Shown: positions 35,541 to 44,863, counted from the stretch's first letter. The stretch: 64,000 bases of DNA from JBFLYO01 sp040756745 (GCA_040756745.1 JBFLYO010000010.1:1-64000), one strand, 5' to 3'. The notes: generated by a model from the letters alone, not told the origin. A program made the numbers and translations.

Positions 35541-37037
35541 ATGACGATGGAATCGCCGGCGGGATACGGCACCCCCACGCAGTTCAAACGGGCATTGCGG
35601 CTGTACGACGCCAGCATGCTCGTGATTGGGATCATGATCGGATCCGGCATCTTCATCGTCAGCGCGGATATCGCGCGAACGGTGGGCTCGGCGGGATGGC
35701 TGCTCGTTGTCTGGCTGATCACGGGTCTCATGACAGTCACGGGGGCGCTTGCCTACGGCGAGCTGGCCGGCATGATGCCGCGCTCGGGGGGACAGTACGT
35801 CTACCTCCGCGAGGCTTATAACCCTCTTGTCGGGTTTCTCTACGGCTGGACATTTTTTCTGGTGATCCAGACCGGCACGATCGCCGCCGTTGCCGTGGCG
35901 TTCGCAAAGTTTACTGCCGTGTTCCTCCCCGGACTGGGGGATACCACCGTCATCCTGCACGCGGGCCTCGTCACGCTGACCGCCCAGCGACTCGTGGCGA
36001 TCGCCAGCATTCTTCTCCTGACTGGCATCAACATGCGGGGGATCATCGGCGGGAAGACCATCCAGAACATCTTCACCACGGCGAAGACTGCCGCGCTGGT
36101 GGGACTCATTGTCGCCGGCCTCGTTGCGGCTGTTTCGATGGGGGTGTTCAGCCTGAATTTCGCCGCACCCTGGGAGGCGATGACGACGGACGCGTCGGGC
36201 AGCAGTCCGGCTGTCCCGCTGTCGGGGATGGCGCTCCTCGGGGCGATCGGTGTCGCAATGGTCGGATCGCTCTTCTCCAGTGACGCCTGGAACAGCGTGA
36301 CATTTACCGCCGGCGAGACCGTTGAGCCGAAGCGGACGATCCCGCTCAGTCTTGCCATCGGAACGCTGAGCGTCACCGTTCTCTATCTCCTCGCCAACGT
36401 GGCGTACCTTGGCGTGTTGCCGCTTGCGGGACACCCCGATGCGGCCGACGCGGCCGGCAGGGGGATACAGTTTGCCGCGGATGACCGGGTGGGCACTGCA
36501 GCCATGACCGTGATTCTGGGCCCTGAAGGCGCGACGGTGATGGCGGTGCTGATCATGATCTCGACGTTCGGATGCAATAACGGACTGATCCTCTCCGGCG
36601 CGAGGGTGTATTACGCGATGGCAAGAGATGGGTTGTTTTTCAAGCAGATCGGAACGCTTAACACGAAGGCCGTGCCCGGCGTAGCGCTTGCCGTCCAGGC
36701 ACTTTGGGCCTGCGGCCTCTGCCTGTCCGGGACGTACAGCGAACTGCTCGATTACGTGATCTTCGCGGTTCTGATCTTTTATATCCTCACGGTCATCGGC
36801 ATCTTCATCCTTCGACGTACGCAACCCGATGCGGAGCGGCCGTACCGGGCGTTCGGATATCCCGTGCTCCCTGCACTCTACGTCGTCGCCGCAACGGCCG
36901 TTGCGCTCGATCTGCTGATCCTGAAGCCCACCTACACGTGGCCAGGCATGATCATCGTTCTTCTCGGCATCCCGGTTCATTTCCTCTGGAGACGGTCTGA
37001 CAACCGGAGCGCGCACTCTGCGCGACCACCGTCATAG
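35541..37037 (+). CDS. APC-superfamily amino acid permease
   Basis: A 498-residue, 12-helix amino acid permease of the LAT/AdiC-like group (LRLYDASMLVIGIMIGSGIFIV; YGELAGMMPRSGGQYVYLREAY), clearly different from the CAT-type gene 30 bp before it. Family members are exchangers or proton symporters. GGAAGAA precedes ATG 35541. The N-terminus has no signal peptide. The two permeases and hppA are on the same strand and may share transcription. Confidence 0.92.
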   Translation: MTMESPAGYGTPTQFKRALRLYDASMLVIGIMIGSGIFIVSADIARTVGSAGWLLVVWLITGLMTVTGALAYGELAGMMPRSGGQYVYLREAYNPLVGFLYGWTFFLVIQTGTIAAVAVAFAKFTAVFLPGLGDTTVILHAGLVTLTAQRLVAIASILLLTGINMRGIIGGKTIQNIFTTAKTAALVGLIVAGLVAAVSMGVFSLNFAAPWEAMTTDASGSSPAVPLSGMALLGAIGVAMVGSLFSSDAWNSVTFTAGETVEPKRTIPLSLAIGTLSVTVLYLLANVAYLGVLPLAGHPDAADAAGRGIQFAADDRVGTAAMTVILGPEGATVMAVLIMISTFGCNNGLILSGARVYYAMARDGLFFKQIGTLNTKAVPGVALAVQALWACGLCLSGTYSELLDYVIFAVLIFYILTVIGIFILRRTQPDAERPYRAFGYPVLPALYVVAATAVALDLLILKPTYTWPGMIIVLLGIPVHFLWRRSDNRSAHSARPPS

Positions 37038-37133
37038 CCAGACCGAAGACTGCCGGCGATCGATTTCCAAGGCCTTCCTGCGACACAAAGGAACACGCAT
37101 CGAACACCATGAGAAAGGAGTACTTCAGGCAAC

Positions 37134-39302
37134 ATGGAACTCAACATCATCCTGGGGGTCAGTCTGGTTGGTCTCCTCTTTGCCCTGGCACTGGTCAGGG
37201 ACATCATGAAGCGGGATACCGGAAACCCGAAGATGCGCGAGATCTCCGACGCCATCAAGGCAGGCGCGGAGGCGTTTCTGAAACGGCAGAACAGGACCAT
37301 CATCTACCTCGCAGTAGCGCTTGCCGCGCTGATCTACATCCTCTATGCTTTTGTACGCACGCATACCGAGCATGATCCGGCAAGCGCGGCCGACCTCGCG
37401 CTCTGGACGACGTTGTCATTCGTGTTGGGGGCTCTGTGCTCGGTCGCTGCAGGCTACATGGGCATGTGGGTAGCAATCCGCGCAAACATCAGAACTGCGG
37501 CCGGGGCAACAAAGGACATGAATAGTGCGCTGCAGCCCGCGCTCAGGGGGGGTGCCGTGTCCGGATTCTTCGTTGTTGCCATGAGCCTCCTCGGCGTGGC
37601 CGGTCTTTTTGCCATTGTCAAGGCCTCCGGCGTAACGGAGGATGTCACAAAGATCCCGCTGCTCATCGTCGGGTACGGTTTCGGTGCAAGCTTCGTAGCG
37701 CTCTTCGCACAGCTCGGCGGCGGGATCTATACGAAAGCCGCGGATGTCGGTGCGGACCTCGTGGGAAAAGTGGAGGCGGGAATCCCGGAGGACGATCCGA
37801 GGAACCCGGCCGTAGTGGCGGACCTCGTCGGTGATAACGTCGGCGATTGCGCGGGCCGCGGCGCCGATCTGTTCGAGTCCACAGCCGCGGAGAATATCGG
37901 CGCAATGATCCTTGCCGCCGGCCTCTACCGGGCCAATGTTGGGGTCATGGAAAGCCAGGGCCTTTCCCTGCTTGGGGTTCTCCTCTTCCCGCTCGTGGCG
38001 CGTGCGTTCGGCATTATCGCTTCCATCATCGGGATCCTGAGCGTCAGGACAAACGACCGTGAAGACCCGATGAAGGCACTCAACCGCGGCTACTATATTA
38101 CCGCCGTTCTGGCCATGATCGGATTCTACATCGCGGCGCGCTGGCTGCTGGGGGCGGACTATTACTTCAACTTCTTCCTCTGCGGGCTGATCGGCGTACT
38201 CACGTCGGTAGCGTTCGTTCTGATCACGCAGTACTATACCGAGTACCACTATCGGCCTGTGCTCTCCATCGCCAAGGCCTCGCAGACTGGGCCGGCAACT
38301 AACATCATTGCAGGGATTGCGGTGGGGATGGAATCGACGGGCTACCCGGTTCTTGTCATTGCCACTGCCATTGTTTCGGCCTATCTCCTCGGGGAACACT
38401 CCGGGCTTCAGCATGCCGGATTGTTTGGCACGGCAGTCGCAACCATGGGGATGCTCGGCACCGCTGCCTATATTCTGGCCATGGACACGTTCGGCCCGAT
38501 CACCGATAATGCGGGTGGCATCGTGGAGATGAGCCAGCAGCCGAAAGAGATCCGCGATAGGACAGACCGGCTGGATTCCGTCGGAAACACGACTAAGGCC
38601 CTGACCAAGGGATATGCGGTCGGCTCGGCGGCGCTCGCGGCATTCCTGCTCTTCAGCGCCTATCTCGACGAAGTGAAGGTGTACATGCCGGAGTTCTCGG
38701 GGATCATTAACCTCAACAAGCCCGAGGTGTTCGTCGGCGCCATGCTCGGCGCCGTGCTCGTGTTCCTCTTCTCTTCACTGGCCATCAGGGCAGTCGGCCG
38801 CGCAGCGTACTCCATCATCAACAACGTGCGGGATCAGTTCAAGAACAATCCGGGCATCATGGCGGGGACTGCCAAGCCGGATTACGGCCAGTGCGTCGAC
38901 ATAGCGACCAAGGCGGCGCTGCGTGAGATGGTCGCGCCCGGTCTCCTTGTGGTGGGGATGCCCATCGCAGTGGGTCTCGTATTCAAATGGCTTTTTATCG
39001 CAAACGGCTCTCCCGTCAACGGTGCGAGCGGACCCGAGGTGGTCGGAGGATTATTGATGGTGGGGACGATCGTGGGTATTCTCGTTGCACTCTTCCTGAA
39101 TAACGGCGGCGGCGCATGGGACAACGCCAAGAAGTTCATCGAGACCGGGCAATACGGCGGCAAGCGTTCCGACCCGCATAAGGCCTCGGTTGTCGGCGAC
39201 ACCGTCGGCGATCCGTTCAAGGACACCGCAGGGCCGTCGCTGCACGTACTGATCAAGCTGCTGAGTACGATAACGCTGGTGCTGGCGCCGCTGTTTATTT
39301 AA
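37134..39302 (+). CDS. hppA: Membrane pyrophosphatase, proton-pumping, K+-independent type
   Basis: A 722-residue, 16-helix membrane pyrophosphatase that hydrolyses PPi and pumps protons. The substrate-binding signatures GADLVGKVEAGIPEDDPRN and LVGDNVGDCAGRGADLFES and the C-terminal DTVGDPFKDTAGPS are intact. At the position that separates K+-dependent (GNTTAA) from K+-independent (GNTTKA) enzymes, this protein has GNTTKALTKGYA with Lys488, so it should not need potassium and should pump H+. A strong intrinsic terminator follows at 39365-39407. PPi from biosynthesis would be converted into proton-motive force. Confidence 0.97.
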   Translation: MELNIILGVSLVGLLFALALVRDIMKRDTGNPKMREISDAIKAGAEAFLKRQNRTIIYLAVALAALIYILYAFVRTHTEHDPASAADLALWTTLSFVLGALCSVAAGYMGMWVAIRANIRTAAGATKDMNSALQPALRGGAVSGFFVVAMSLLGVAGLFAIVKASGVTEDVTKIPLLIVGYGFGASFVALFAQLGGGIYTKAADVGADLVGKVEAGIPEDDPRNPAVVADLVGDNVGDCAGRGADLFESTAAENIGAMILAAGLYRANVGVMESQGLSLLGVLLFPLVARAFGIIASIIGILSVRTNDREDPMKALNRGYYITAVLAMIGFYIAARWLLGADYYFNFFLCGLIGVLTSVAFVLITQYYTEYHYRPVLSIAKASQTGPATNIIAGIAVGMESTGYPVLVIATAIVSAYLLGEHSGLQHAGLFGTAVATMGMLGTAAYILAMDTFGPITDNAGGIVEMSQQPKEIRDRTDRLDSVGNTTKALTKGYAVGSAALAAFLLFSAYLDEVKVYMPEFSGIINLNKPEVFVGAMLGAVLVFLFSSLAIRAVGRAAYSIINNVRDQFKNNPGIMAGTAKPDYGQCVDIATKAALREMVAPGLLVVGMPIAVGLVFKWLFIANGSPVNGASGPEVVGGLLMVGTIVGILVALFLNNGGGAWDNAKKFIETGQYGGKRSDPHKASVVGDTVGDPFKDTAGPSLHVLIKLLSTITLVLAPLFI

Positions 39303-39309
39303 GCAGAAG

Positions 39310-39350
39310 GGCAGAGAAGAGAGGAGAGAGAAGAGAGTTAAGAGTGAAGT
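39310..39350. repeat. Polypurine tract 3' of hppA
   Basis: GA-rich tract (AGAGAAGAGAGGAGAGAG-like) starting 8 bp after the hppA stop, similar to the cstA tract when each is read on its coding strand. The hppA terminator follows. Confidence 0.6.
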
Positions 39351-39364
39351 GTTGCGGGTGATTG

Positions 39365-39407
39365 GCCCGGCGAGAGAGAAAACGGTTGGACTCTCGCCGG
39401 GCTTTTT
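39365..39407 (+). terminator. Intrinsic terminator after hppA
   Basis: A perfect 12-bp stem (GCCCGGCGAGAG at 39365-39376, its complement at 39391-39402) is followed directly by five T residues (39403-39407). It also separates hppA from the convergent T9SS gene. Confidence 0.92.
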
Positions 39408-39408
39408 G

Positions 39409-39440
39409 TTGTCAGTCGTCAATTGTCAAGCGTCTATTGT
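39409..39440. repeat. Low-complexity tract 3' of the BNR/T9SS gene
   Basis: GTCAATTGTCAAGCG-like repeats just beyond the stop at 39453 on the minus strand; same family as the tract at 43070-43100. Confidence 0.55.
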
Positions 39441-39452
39441 TGATCGGTTCGC

Positions 39453-40769
39453 TCAACGCACAAGCGCCAGTTTCATTGCGACCATCGATCCCTCCGCCTC
39501 CATCCGGCACATATACACCCCGCTGGCAAATCTCCCCGCGTCCCACCGACGCTTGTAGGTGCCGGCAGCAAGGAAGCCCTCCTCCAGAATCGACATCTGA
39601 CGACCGAGCAGATCGAATATCGCGACGCGGACAAACGTTGCGAGCGGAAGATCAAAAGTGATCCAAGTTCCGCCGTTAAATGGATTAGGGTAGTTTTGGA
39701 ACAGATGGAACTCTTGAGGTGCAATCGACATATCCCCCACCGCCGAGATGATTTCGGCCGAATAGACATCGTTGGAGCCGGCAAAGACTCTTGAGCCGGA
39801 AATCGCCAGCGCGCTAACGTATTGCGGCCCATTCACGCCAATCTGCTGCCAGCCCGAACTTTCTGTTCTTCCAAATACTCCTCGATTCGTCGCCGCCAAC
39901 ACGCTCCCTCCTTGGCCAGGCAACAACTGCAGATCGCGGACCATGGTTGAATCCGGTAGACCCCGCACATCACTCTCCCATGTTTCGCCCTGATTCGTGG
40001 ATTGACTGTACGACCACGGGGCGTACCGCCAGTCGCCACCTACGTGAACAATCTGTGACGCTGTTTCAACTTCCACGCTGTAGACAAACCCTGTCACGTT
40101 CATCGCGGTCTCTGACCATTTAAACCCTCCATCGGTGGATCTCCATATGCCATAGTAAGTCGCGGCGAACAGCGTGCTCCCATCGGCCGGGTCTATCCCG
40201 AGCGCTCCAACGCCGCCATTTACGACAGTGTCAGTCGGCATGAACCAGAATCTTCCTCCATCGGTGCTCTTGTAGAAGTTCCCTCCGTGATACCCTCCAG
40301 TACCAGCATAGAGCGTTTCTGCATGGAGAGGATCAATCGCGATCGCGATTACTGACTGATACGGATCACGGCCAATTCCTGAATCAGCTCTCATCCACGT
40401 CGTCCCCCCATCTGTGGATTTAAGGACGCCTGGGAAATCATCCAGGATTGGACCACAACACGCATAGACGATGGAGGGGTCAACAGGATCCAGCTTGACG
40501 TTCACCACATTCATGCGATTGACGAGTGTGTCCCACGACGCGCCCAGATTCGTTGTCTTGAACAGGCCACCACTGAACCCCAGTCCGGCCGCTACGTAAA
40601 TGGTGTTCGGATCAGTGTAGTCCGCCGCGATCGCGAAAACTTGCCGGTTCAGCTGTCCGATGAGCTGCCAGGTCTGAGCCTCGGCGCTTGCGTTGGAGAG
40701 GACCACGCTCGCGGTGAGCGTCAGGGAGAGTATTGGCCAACGAAGCTGAATGTGTGGCGGTGAATCCAT
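39453..40769 (-). CDS. Secreted BNR/sortilin-like repeat protein with T9SS sorting domain
   Basis: A 438-residue secreted protein. Signal peptide at about 1-32, then a beta-propeller-like region with Asp-box/BNR repeats (STDGGTTWMRADSG, STDGGRFWF, STDGGFKW), then a type IX secretion C-terminal domain (about 350-438) with FQNYPNPFNGGTWITF and the final LALVR. Such propellers are common in secreted hydrolases and adhesins; no active site is obvious. The C-terminal domain would be removed during T9SS export. Divergent from the nucleotidase gene across a 254-bp gap. Confidence 0.88.
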   Translation of the reverse strand: MDSPPHIQLRWPILSLTLTASVVLSNASAEAQTWQLIGQLNRQVFAIAADYTDPNTIYVAAGLGFSGGLFKTTNLGASWDTLVNRMNVVNVKLDPVDPSIVYACCGPILDDFPGVLKSTDGGTTWMRADSGIGRDPYQSVIAIAIDPLHAETLYAGTGGYHGGNFYKSTDGGRFWFMPTDTVVNGGVGALGIDPADGSTLFAATYYGIWRSTDGGFKWSETAMNVTGFVYSVEVETASQIVHVGGDWRYAPWSYSQSTNQGETWESDVRGLPDSTMVRDLQLLPGQGGSVLAATNRGVFGRTESSGWQQIGVNGPQYVSALAISGSRVFAGSNDVYSAEIISAVGDMSIAPQEFHLFQNYPNPFNGGTWITFDLPLATFVRVAIFDLLGRQMSILEEGFLAAGTYKRRWDAGRFASGVYMCRMEAEGSMVAMKLALVR

Positions 40770-40812
40770 GAAGCAACTTACGTCGCGCGAGACTCCGGGT
40801 CAAGGGGTGCCA

Positions 40813-40828
40813 GTGAATCGGGATTCAC
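40813..40828. promoter_or_regulatory. Inverted repeat in the divergent region, possible operator
   Basis: 7-bp arms GTGAATC and GATTCAC around GG, between two divergent genes for T9SS-exported proteins. It has the size of a dimeric-regulator site. I found no convincing -35/-10 pair next to it. Confidence 0.3.
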
Positions 40829-41023
40829 AAAGTGTAAAATCTGCAGATTAGGCCGATTTGAGTCCGGGGAAGGGGCGACATCCGTAATCAGCACGAGTAG
40901 AGGCAGAGTAGAGACCGGTGGCGCGATTCTTTTTACATTTCCGTGACACTTCGCTTCCCTGCCCCTCTGTATCATTCCTTCACCACGGCCACATCCCGGC
41001 CACCAACACCTACGGAGGAGAAA

Positions 41024-42904
41024 ATGTCGCACAGAACACTGTTACCGCTTCTCACCCTGTGCTGCTTCACCTCGCTGGCGTTCTCGCAAAGCGATACAAT
41101 CACGATCCTGCATATCAACGACACCCATTCCATCCTCCCCCCCCTCGGCCCAAGGACCCCGTCGCTTGAGGGGACGCAGGGAGGGATTGCTCGCCTTGCG
41201 TATCTTCTCGGAAGGGAACGCCTGCTCGATACCAACGCCATCTTGCTGCACGCTGGGGATTTTTCTATCGGCGATCTGTCGTATGTCCAGTACTTCGGTG
41301 TCCCGGAACTGCGTATCCTGAGCGCCGTCGGCCTTACTGCCATGGCCGTCGGGAATCACGAATTCGACCTCACGCCTTCCACCCTGCTCTTGACCCTGGA
41401 CTCAGCGTTCAGCTCCTCTCCGCCATTCCCGCTCCTCTCGGCCAATCTGGTCCTCCCCGACCCGTCTGTTGAACCTCTGGCGAAGTACATCTCGCCCAAC
41501 ACGATCAAGCAGGCCGGTAATGTGAGGGTGGGGATCTTTGGGCTGACGACGCCCGCAACGAACCTGATCTCCCAGCCGGGCCCGGCAGTGATCGACACGA
41601 ACATCATCCCCATCGCCGCGGCGATGGTCGATACGTTGACGAACCGCGGGTGTTCGGTGATCATCTGTCTCTCGCATCTCGGGCTCTGGGTCGACTCCCT
41701 CGTCGCCCGGTATGTCCCAGGCATCACGCTCATCGTCGGAGGTCATGACCACTATCTCCTCTCTTCGCCCCACGTCGTCCAGAATGTGTTCGGGGGGACA
41801 GCATGGATTGTCCAGACAGACGGGTTCACGCTTAATGCGGGCAAGTTGCGGCTGGCGGTTGACCCAGGGGAGGTCTCTCTCGTTTCTTATGAGATTATCC
41901 CGCTGGACCTGAGCATGCCGCAGGACACGTCGGTCGCGGTGATGGTCGCCGATCTCATTGCCGGTATCGAGGCAACGTACGGTCCGATGTTCTCCGCGCA
42001 GGTCGCCACGGTCCCCTCCCTGATTCCCGAATTCGCCGACTCCGTAATGTTTTACGGCCCGAGGGATACGCCCACGGGGAACCTGATCACCGACGCATTC
42101 CGGGCGGCCACGGGGACCGACATAGCGATTGAAACCTGCGGGTCGACAGCGATGCCGTTTTATCCGGGTCCGATTGTCGGTGCGGACGTGTTTCGCGCGA
42201 TCGGATACGGATTCAACACGGACAACGGCCTTGGCTACAGGATTGCGACGTTCTCCATGACCGGTGCCGCCCTGATGGTGGGGCTGGAGTTCGGGCTGTC
42301 CGACCTGGAGCATGGGGATGAATACCTGATCCAGGTTTCGGGGATGCAATATCAGTATGATTCGAGGAATGCGCCCTTCGGGCGCGTCACTGGAGTCACC
42401 ATCGGCGGACAACCCCTCAACCCTGCCGCAACCTATACAATCACCGCCAACGAATTCGTCCCGCAATTCCTTTCTGTCATCGGGATTCCGTATGCCGATC
42501 TGCACGTGTTCAGCGACACCACGGAAACGCAGGTTCTGCTAGCAGCCGTGCAAGCCATGGGAACGGTCATTGCATCAGCGGAGGGGCGAGTGTTCAACAT
42601 CGCGATAACGGGCGTGTCGGATGGGCAGGGTGCGCTGCCCGAGCACTTTCGGCTCGACCAGAACTATCCCAACCCCTTCAACCCAAGAACCACGATTCGC
42701 TTCGTCCTCCCCTACACCGCGCGCATTTCGATTTCAGTCCACAACGTGCTCGGTCAGCTTGTCACAATACTCGTGGATGGTGTCTTCGCTGAAGGTGAGC
42801 ATGCCGTAGAGTGGGACGCTGCCAGCGCGGCAACCGGATGCTACTTCTACACGCTGACGGCGGGTGCGGTGAGGCTGACGAGGAAGATGACGCTGGTGAG
42901 GTAG
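41024..42904 (+). CDS. 5'-nucleotidase/cyclic phosphodiesterase (UshA-like) with T9SS sorting domain
   Basis: A 626-residue secreted metallophosphoesterase. ATG 41024 follows GGAGGAG; earlier in-frame starts lack a ribosome site. Signal peptide about 1-21. Metallophosphatase domain with HINDTHS, GNHEFD and GGHDHYLLSSP, then a 5'-nucleotidase C-terminal domain (GNLITDAFRAATGTDIAI; NGLGYRIATF region), then a T9SS domain (about 540-626; DQNYPNPFNPRTTIRF, ending TLVR). It would release nucleosides and phosphate from nucleotides outside the cell. Followed by two strong hairpins. Confidence 0.93.
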   Translation: MSHRTLLPLLTLCCFTSLAFSQSDTITILHINDTHSILPPLGPRTPSLEGTQGGIARLAYLLGRERLLDTNAILLHAGDFSIGDLSYVQYFGVPELRILSAVGLTAMAVGNHEFDLTPSTLLLTLDSAFSSSPPFPLLSANLVLPDPSVEPLAKYISPNTIKQAGNVRVGIFGLTTPATNLISQPGPAVIDTNIIPIAAAMVDTLTNRGCSVIICLSHLGLWVDSLVARYVPGITLIVGGHDHYLLSSPHVVQNVFGGTAWIVQTDGFTLNAGKLRLAVDPGEVSLVSYEIIPLDLSMPQDTSVAVMVADLIAGIEATYGPMFSAQVATVPSLIPEFADSVMFYGPRDTPTGNLITDAFRAATGTDIAIETCGSTAMPFYPGPIVGADVFRAIGYGFNTDNGLGYRIATFSMTGAALMVGLEFGLSDLEHGDEYLIQVSGMQYQYDSRNAPFGRVTGVTIGGQPLNPAATYTITANEFVPQFLSVIGIPYADLHVFSDTTETQVLLAAVQAMGTVIASAEGRVFNIAITGVSDGQGALPEHFRLDQNYPNPFNPRTTIRFVLPYTARISISVHNVLGQLVTILVDGVFAEGEHAVEWDAASAATGCYFYTLTAGAVRLTRKMTLVR

Positions 42905-42950
42905 GCTCACCGCACCATCCCCGTCTCTTCGACACAACTCTATCCCCCGA

Positions 42951-42977
42951 CCCCTTTCCCTTGAGAAGGGAAAGGGG
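42951..42977. terminator. Hairpin 1 between convergent genes
   Basis: Perfect 12-bp stem (CCCCTTTCCCTT and complement) with a 3-nt loop GAG, 46 bp after the nucleotidase stop. No T-run follows on the plus strand; it probably acts as a transcript end or stability structure for the plus-strand gene. Confidence 0.6.
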
Positions 42978-42982
42978 AGGTT

Positions 42983-43015
42983 CCCTCCCCCTCCCTTTTC
43001 ACGGGAGGGGGAGGG
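42983..43015. terminator. Hairpin 2 with G-quadruplex-type sequence
   Basis: Perfect 13-bp stem (arms 42983-42995 and 43003-43015) with loop TTTTCAC. The right arm and following bases on the plus strand have four G-runs separated by single A residues (43003-43021), a quadruplex motif. Lies between the convergent nucleotidase and gpsA. Confidence 0.6.
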
Positions 43016-43069
43016 AGGGGGAGAGTTTCGCATTTCAGGAGGCAACGAAAACAGGTGGGGCCCCTTCGC

Positions 43070-43100
43070 TCGTCAATTGTCAATCGTCCATCGTCAATTG
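43070..43100. repeat. Low-complexity tract overlapping the gpsA stop
   Basis: GTCAATTGTCAATCGTCC-like repeats (minus: GACGATTGACAATTGACG). The gpsA stop codon lies within the tract. Confidence 0.6.
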
Positions 43101-44101
43101 GTCTCTACCTCTCCTTTCGGGTCTCTCGTCATCAGATCGTGACAGGCCACCAGCGGATCTTTGTCTTCGAACAGGATCTTGTGGACCTCAGCGATGATGG
43201 GGACCTCCACGCCAACGCGCTGAGCGAGCTCGTACGCCGAGCGGGTCGTCGCAACGCCTTCCGCCACCATGACCATCCCCGCGAGAATCTCAGAGAGTTT
43301 TCTTCCCTTCCCTATTTCTACGCCGACGTACCTGTTGCGGCTATGCCGGCTCATGCAGGTGACCATCAGGTCGCCGATGCCTGAGAGTCCCGAGAACGTC
43401 CTGAGGTGGGCACCCATCGCGACGCCGACCCGCGCAATCTCGGCGATGCCGCGCGTCATCACCGCCGCCTTCGTATTGTCCCCCAGGTTCGCCCCGTCGA
43501 TGATGCCTGCCGCAATGGCGATCACGTTCTTCAGTGAGCCGCCGATCTCGACACCGCGTATGTCGTCGCTCGCGTAGACGCGAAACTGGGGCGTCATGAA
43601 CACTTTCTGGATAAGCCGTGCAGTCCCGATGTCGGCCGAGGCAGCCACGACGGTCGTGGGGATTCTTCTGCTCACCTCCTCCGCGTGGCTGGGGCCCGAT
43701 AGCGTCGTAATGTGCCCGGGCGAAAGCGTGGGTACCGCGTCGTGAAGCATCTCGGACATGGTCATGAGTGTGCCGTTTTCGACCCCCTTAGCGACGTTGA
43801 CGACGAGTGTCCGGGAGTCGAGTGAGTCCCTGGCCTGTGTCACGACCCTCCGCAGAAACTGCGACGGGACCGCTCCGACGATGATTTCCGCGTCGCGGAC
43901 CGCAGGCGTGAGCTCGCACGTGACCGAGACGCTGTCGGGAATCCTGATGCCGGGAAGGAACGAGGGGTTTTCGCGGGTCGTGCGCATCCGCTCCGCGTCC
44001 TCCGGCCGGTACGACCAGAGAACAACGGAATGGGCGTTGTCAGCAAGCAGGATTGCCAGGGTCGTTCCCCAGCTCCCCGCGCCGAGCACAGCAATGCGCA
44101 T
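43094..44101 (-). CDS. gpsA: NAD(P)H-dependent glycerol-3-phosphate dehydrogenase
   Basis: A 335-residue soluble enzyme that reduces dihydroxyacetone phosphate to sn-glycerol-3-phosphate for phospholipid synthesis. The N-terminal Rossmann motif is VLGAGSWGTTLA; other family blocks are VNVAKGVENGT, LSGPSHAEEV and the catalytic-lysine segment GGSLKNVIAIAAGI. Length is typical. It lies 18 bp after plsY, whose product uses the same glycerol-3-phosphate. Confidence 0.96.
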   Translation of the reverse strand: MRIAVLGAGSWGTTLAILLADNAHSVVLWSYRPEDAERMRTTRENPSFLPGIRIPDSVSVTCELTPAVRDAEIIVGAVPSQFLRRVVTQARDSLDSRTLVVNVAKGVENGTLMTMSEMLHDAVPTLSPGHITTLSGPSHAEEVSRRIPTTVVAASADIGTARLIQKVFMTPQFRVYASDDIRGVEIGGSLKNVIAIAAGIIDGANLGDNTKAAVMTRGIAEIARVGVAMGAHLRTFSGLSGIGDLMVTCMSRHSRNRYVGVEIGKGRKLSEILAGMVMVAEGVATTRSAYELAQRVGVEVPIIAEVHKILFEDKDPLVACHDLMTRDPKGEVETN

Positions 44102-44119
44102 GTGCTGCCAGAAGTAGCG

Positions 44120-44809
44120 TCAGGCCTTCTGAGGTGAATTCCGCCTGTTGAAGAGCCTGATCGTGGTGATCCGGTTTTCCGTCCCCGACAGCAGGCGCTT
44201 GATGTTCGCCCGGTGGGTGTAGATGATCAGGGCGGAGATGCCGATACTGAAGAAGATGAGTGTGCCGTATCCTTCGATGTCCACCATAAAGACGTTCTCG
44301 CGGAAGAACATCGTCAGCGGGAACGCCACGGCGGCGCTGAGAGAGCCGAGGGAAACGTAATGGGAGATCAGGAAGACGATCGCAAAGACGCCAAAGGCGA
44401 CCGCGACTTCGACGGGTGCGATGCCGATCAGCATCCCGCCGGCCGTGGCGATCCCTTTCCCGCCGCGGAAGCCGGCGAAGAGCGTCCAGACGTGGCCGAG
44501 GATCGCAGCGCAGCCGGCAATGATCTGCACCACGGTGAAGTCGTCGAAGGGCGTTCTGTTCTCAAACGGAATGGGGCCGTACATGAGGCGCGCAAGCACG
44601 ATCGTCGCAAACAGCCCCTTTGCCATGTCCATCATGATGACGAACACGCCTGCCTTCCAACCGAGCACGCGGAAGACGTTCGTTCCGCCGGCATTCCCGC
44701 TCCCGTGTTGGCGGATATCGATGCCGCGTACGCGTCGCGCCACGATGATGGCCGTAGGAATCGATCCGATAAGGTAGCTCAGAATCGTGATGACGCCGAT
44801 AGAGAGCAT
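44120..44809 (-). CDS. plsY: Acyl-phosphate:glycerol-3-phosphate acyltransferase
   Basis: A 229-residue inner-membrane acyltransferase that makes lysophosphatidic acid from acyl phosphate and glycerol-3-phosphate. The three PlsY motifs are visible: LIGSIPTA with GSGNAGGTNVFRVLG, the GFRGGKGIATAGG glycerol-phosphate site, and a later SLGSLSAA block. It is slightly longer than E. coli PlsY (205) through a short acidic-aromatic loop near residue 85 and a basic C-terminus. Own promoter at 44864-44892; gpsA follows. Confidence 0.96.
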   Translation of the reverse strand: MLSIGVITILSYLIGSIPTAIIVARRVRGIDIRQHGSGNAGGTNVFRVLGWKAGVFVIMMDMAKGLFATIVLARLMYGPIPFENRTPFDDFTVVQIIAGCAAILGHVWTLFAGFRGGKGIATAGGMLIGIAPVEVAVAFGVFAIVFLISHYVSLGSLSAAVAFPLTMFFRENVFMVDIEGYGTLIFFSIGISALIIYTHRANIKRLLSGTENRITTIRLFNRRNSPQKA

Positions 44810-44863
44810 GGTAGCGGGTCTTGTGGTGGTGGCTGGTGAGTCTAGTCAGAAACAATAACACAA

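Noticed and set aside
35250..37016. 588-codon minus-strand open frame across the two permease genes
   Set aside because: Antisense to transmembrane coding sequence; the His/Arg/Asp-rich product is the expected shadow of hydrophobic codons.
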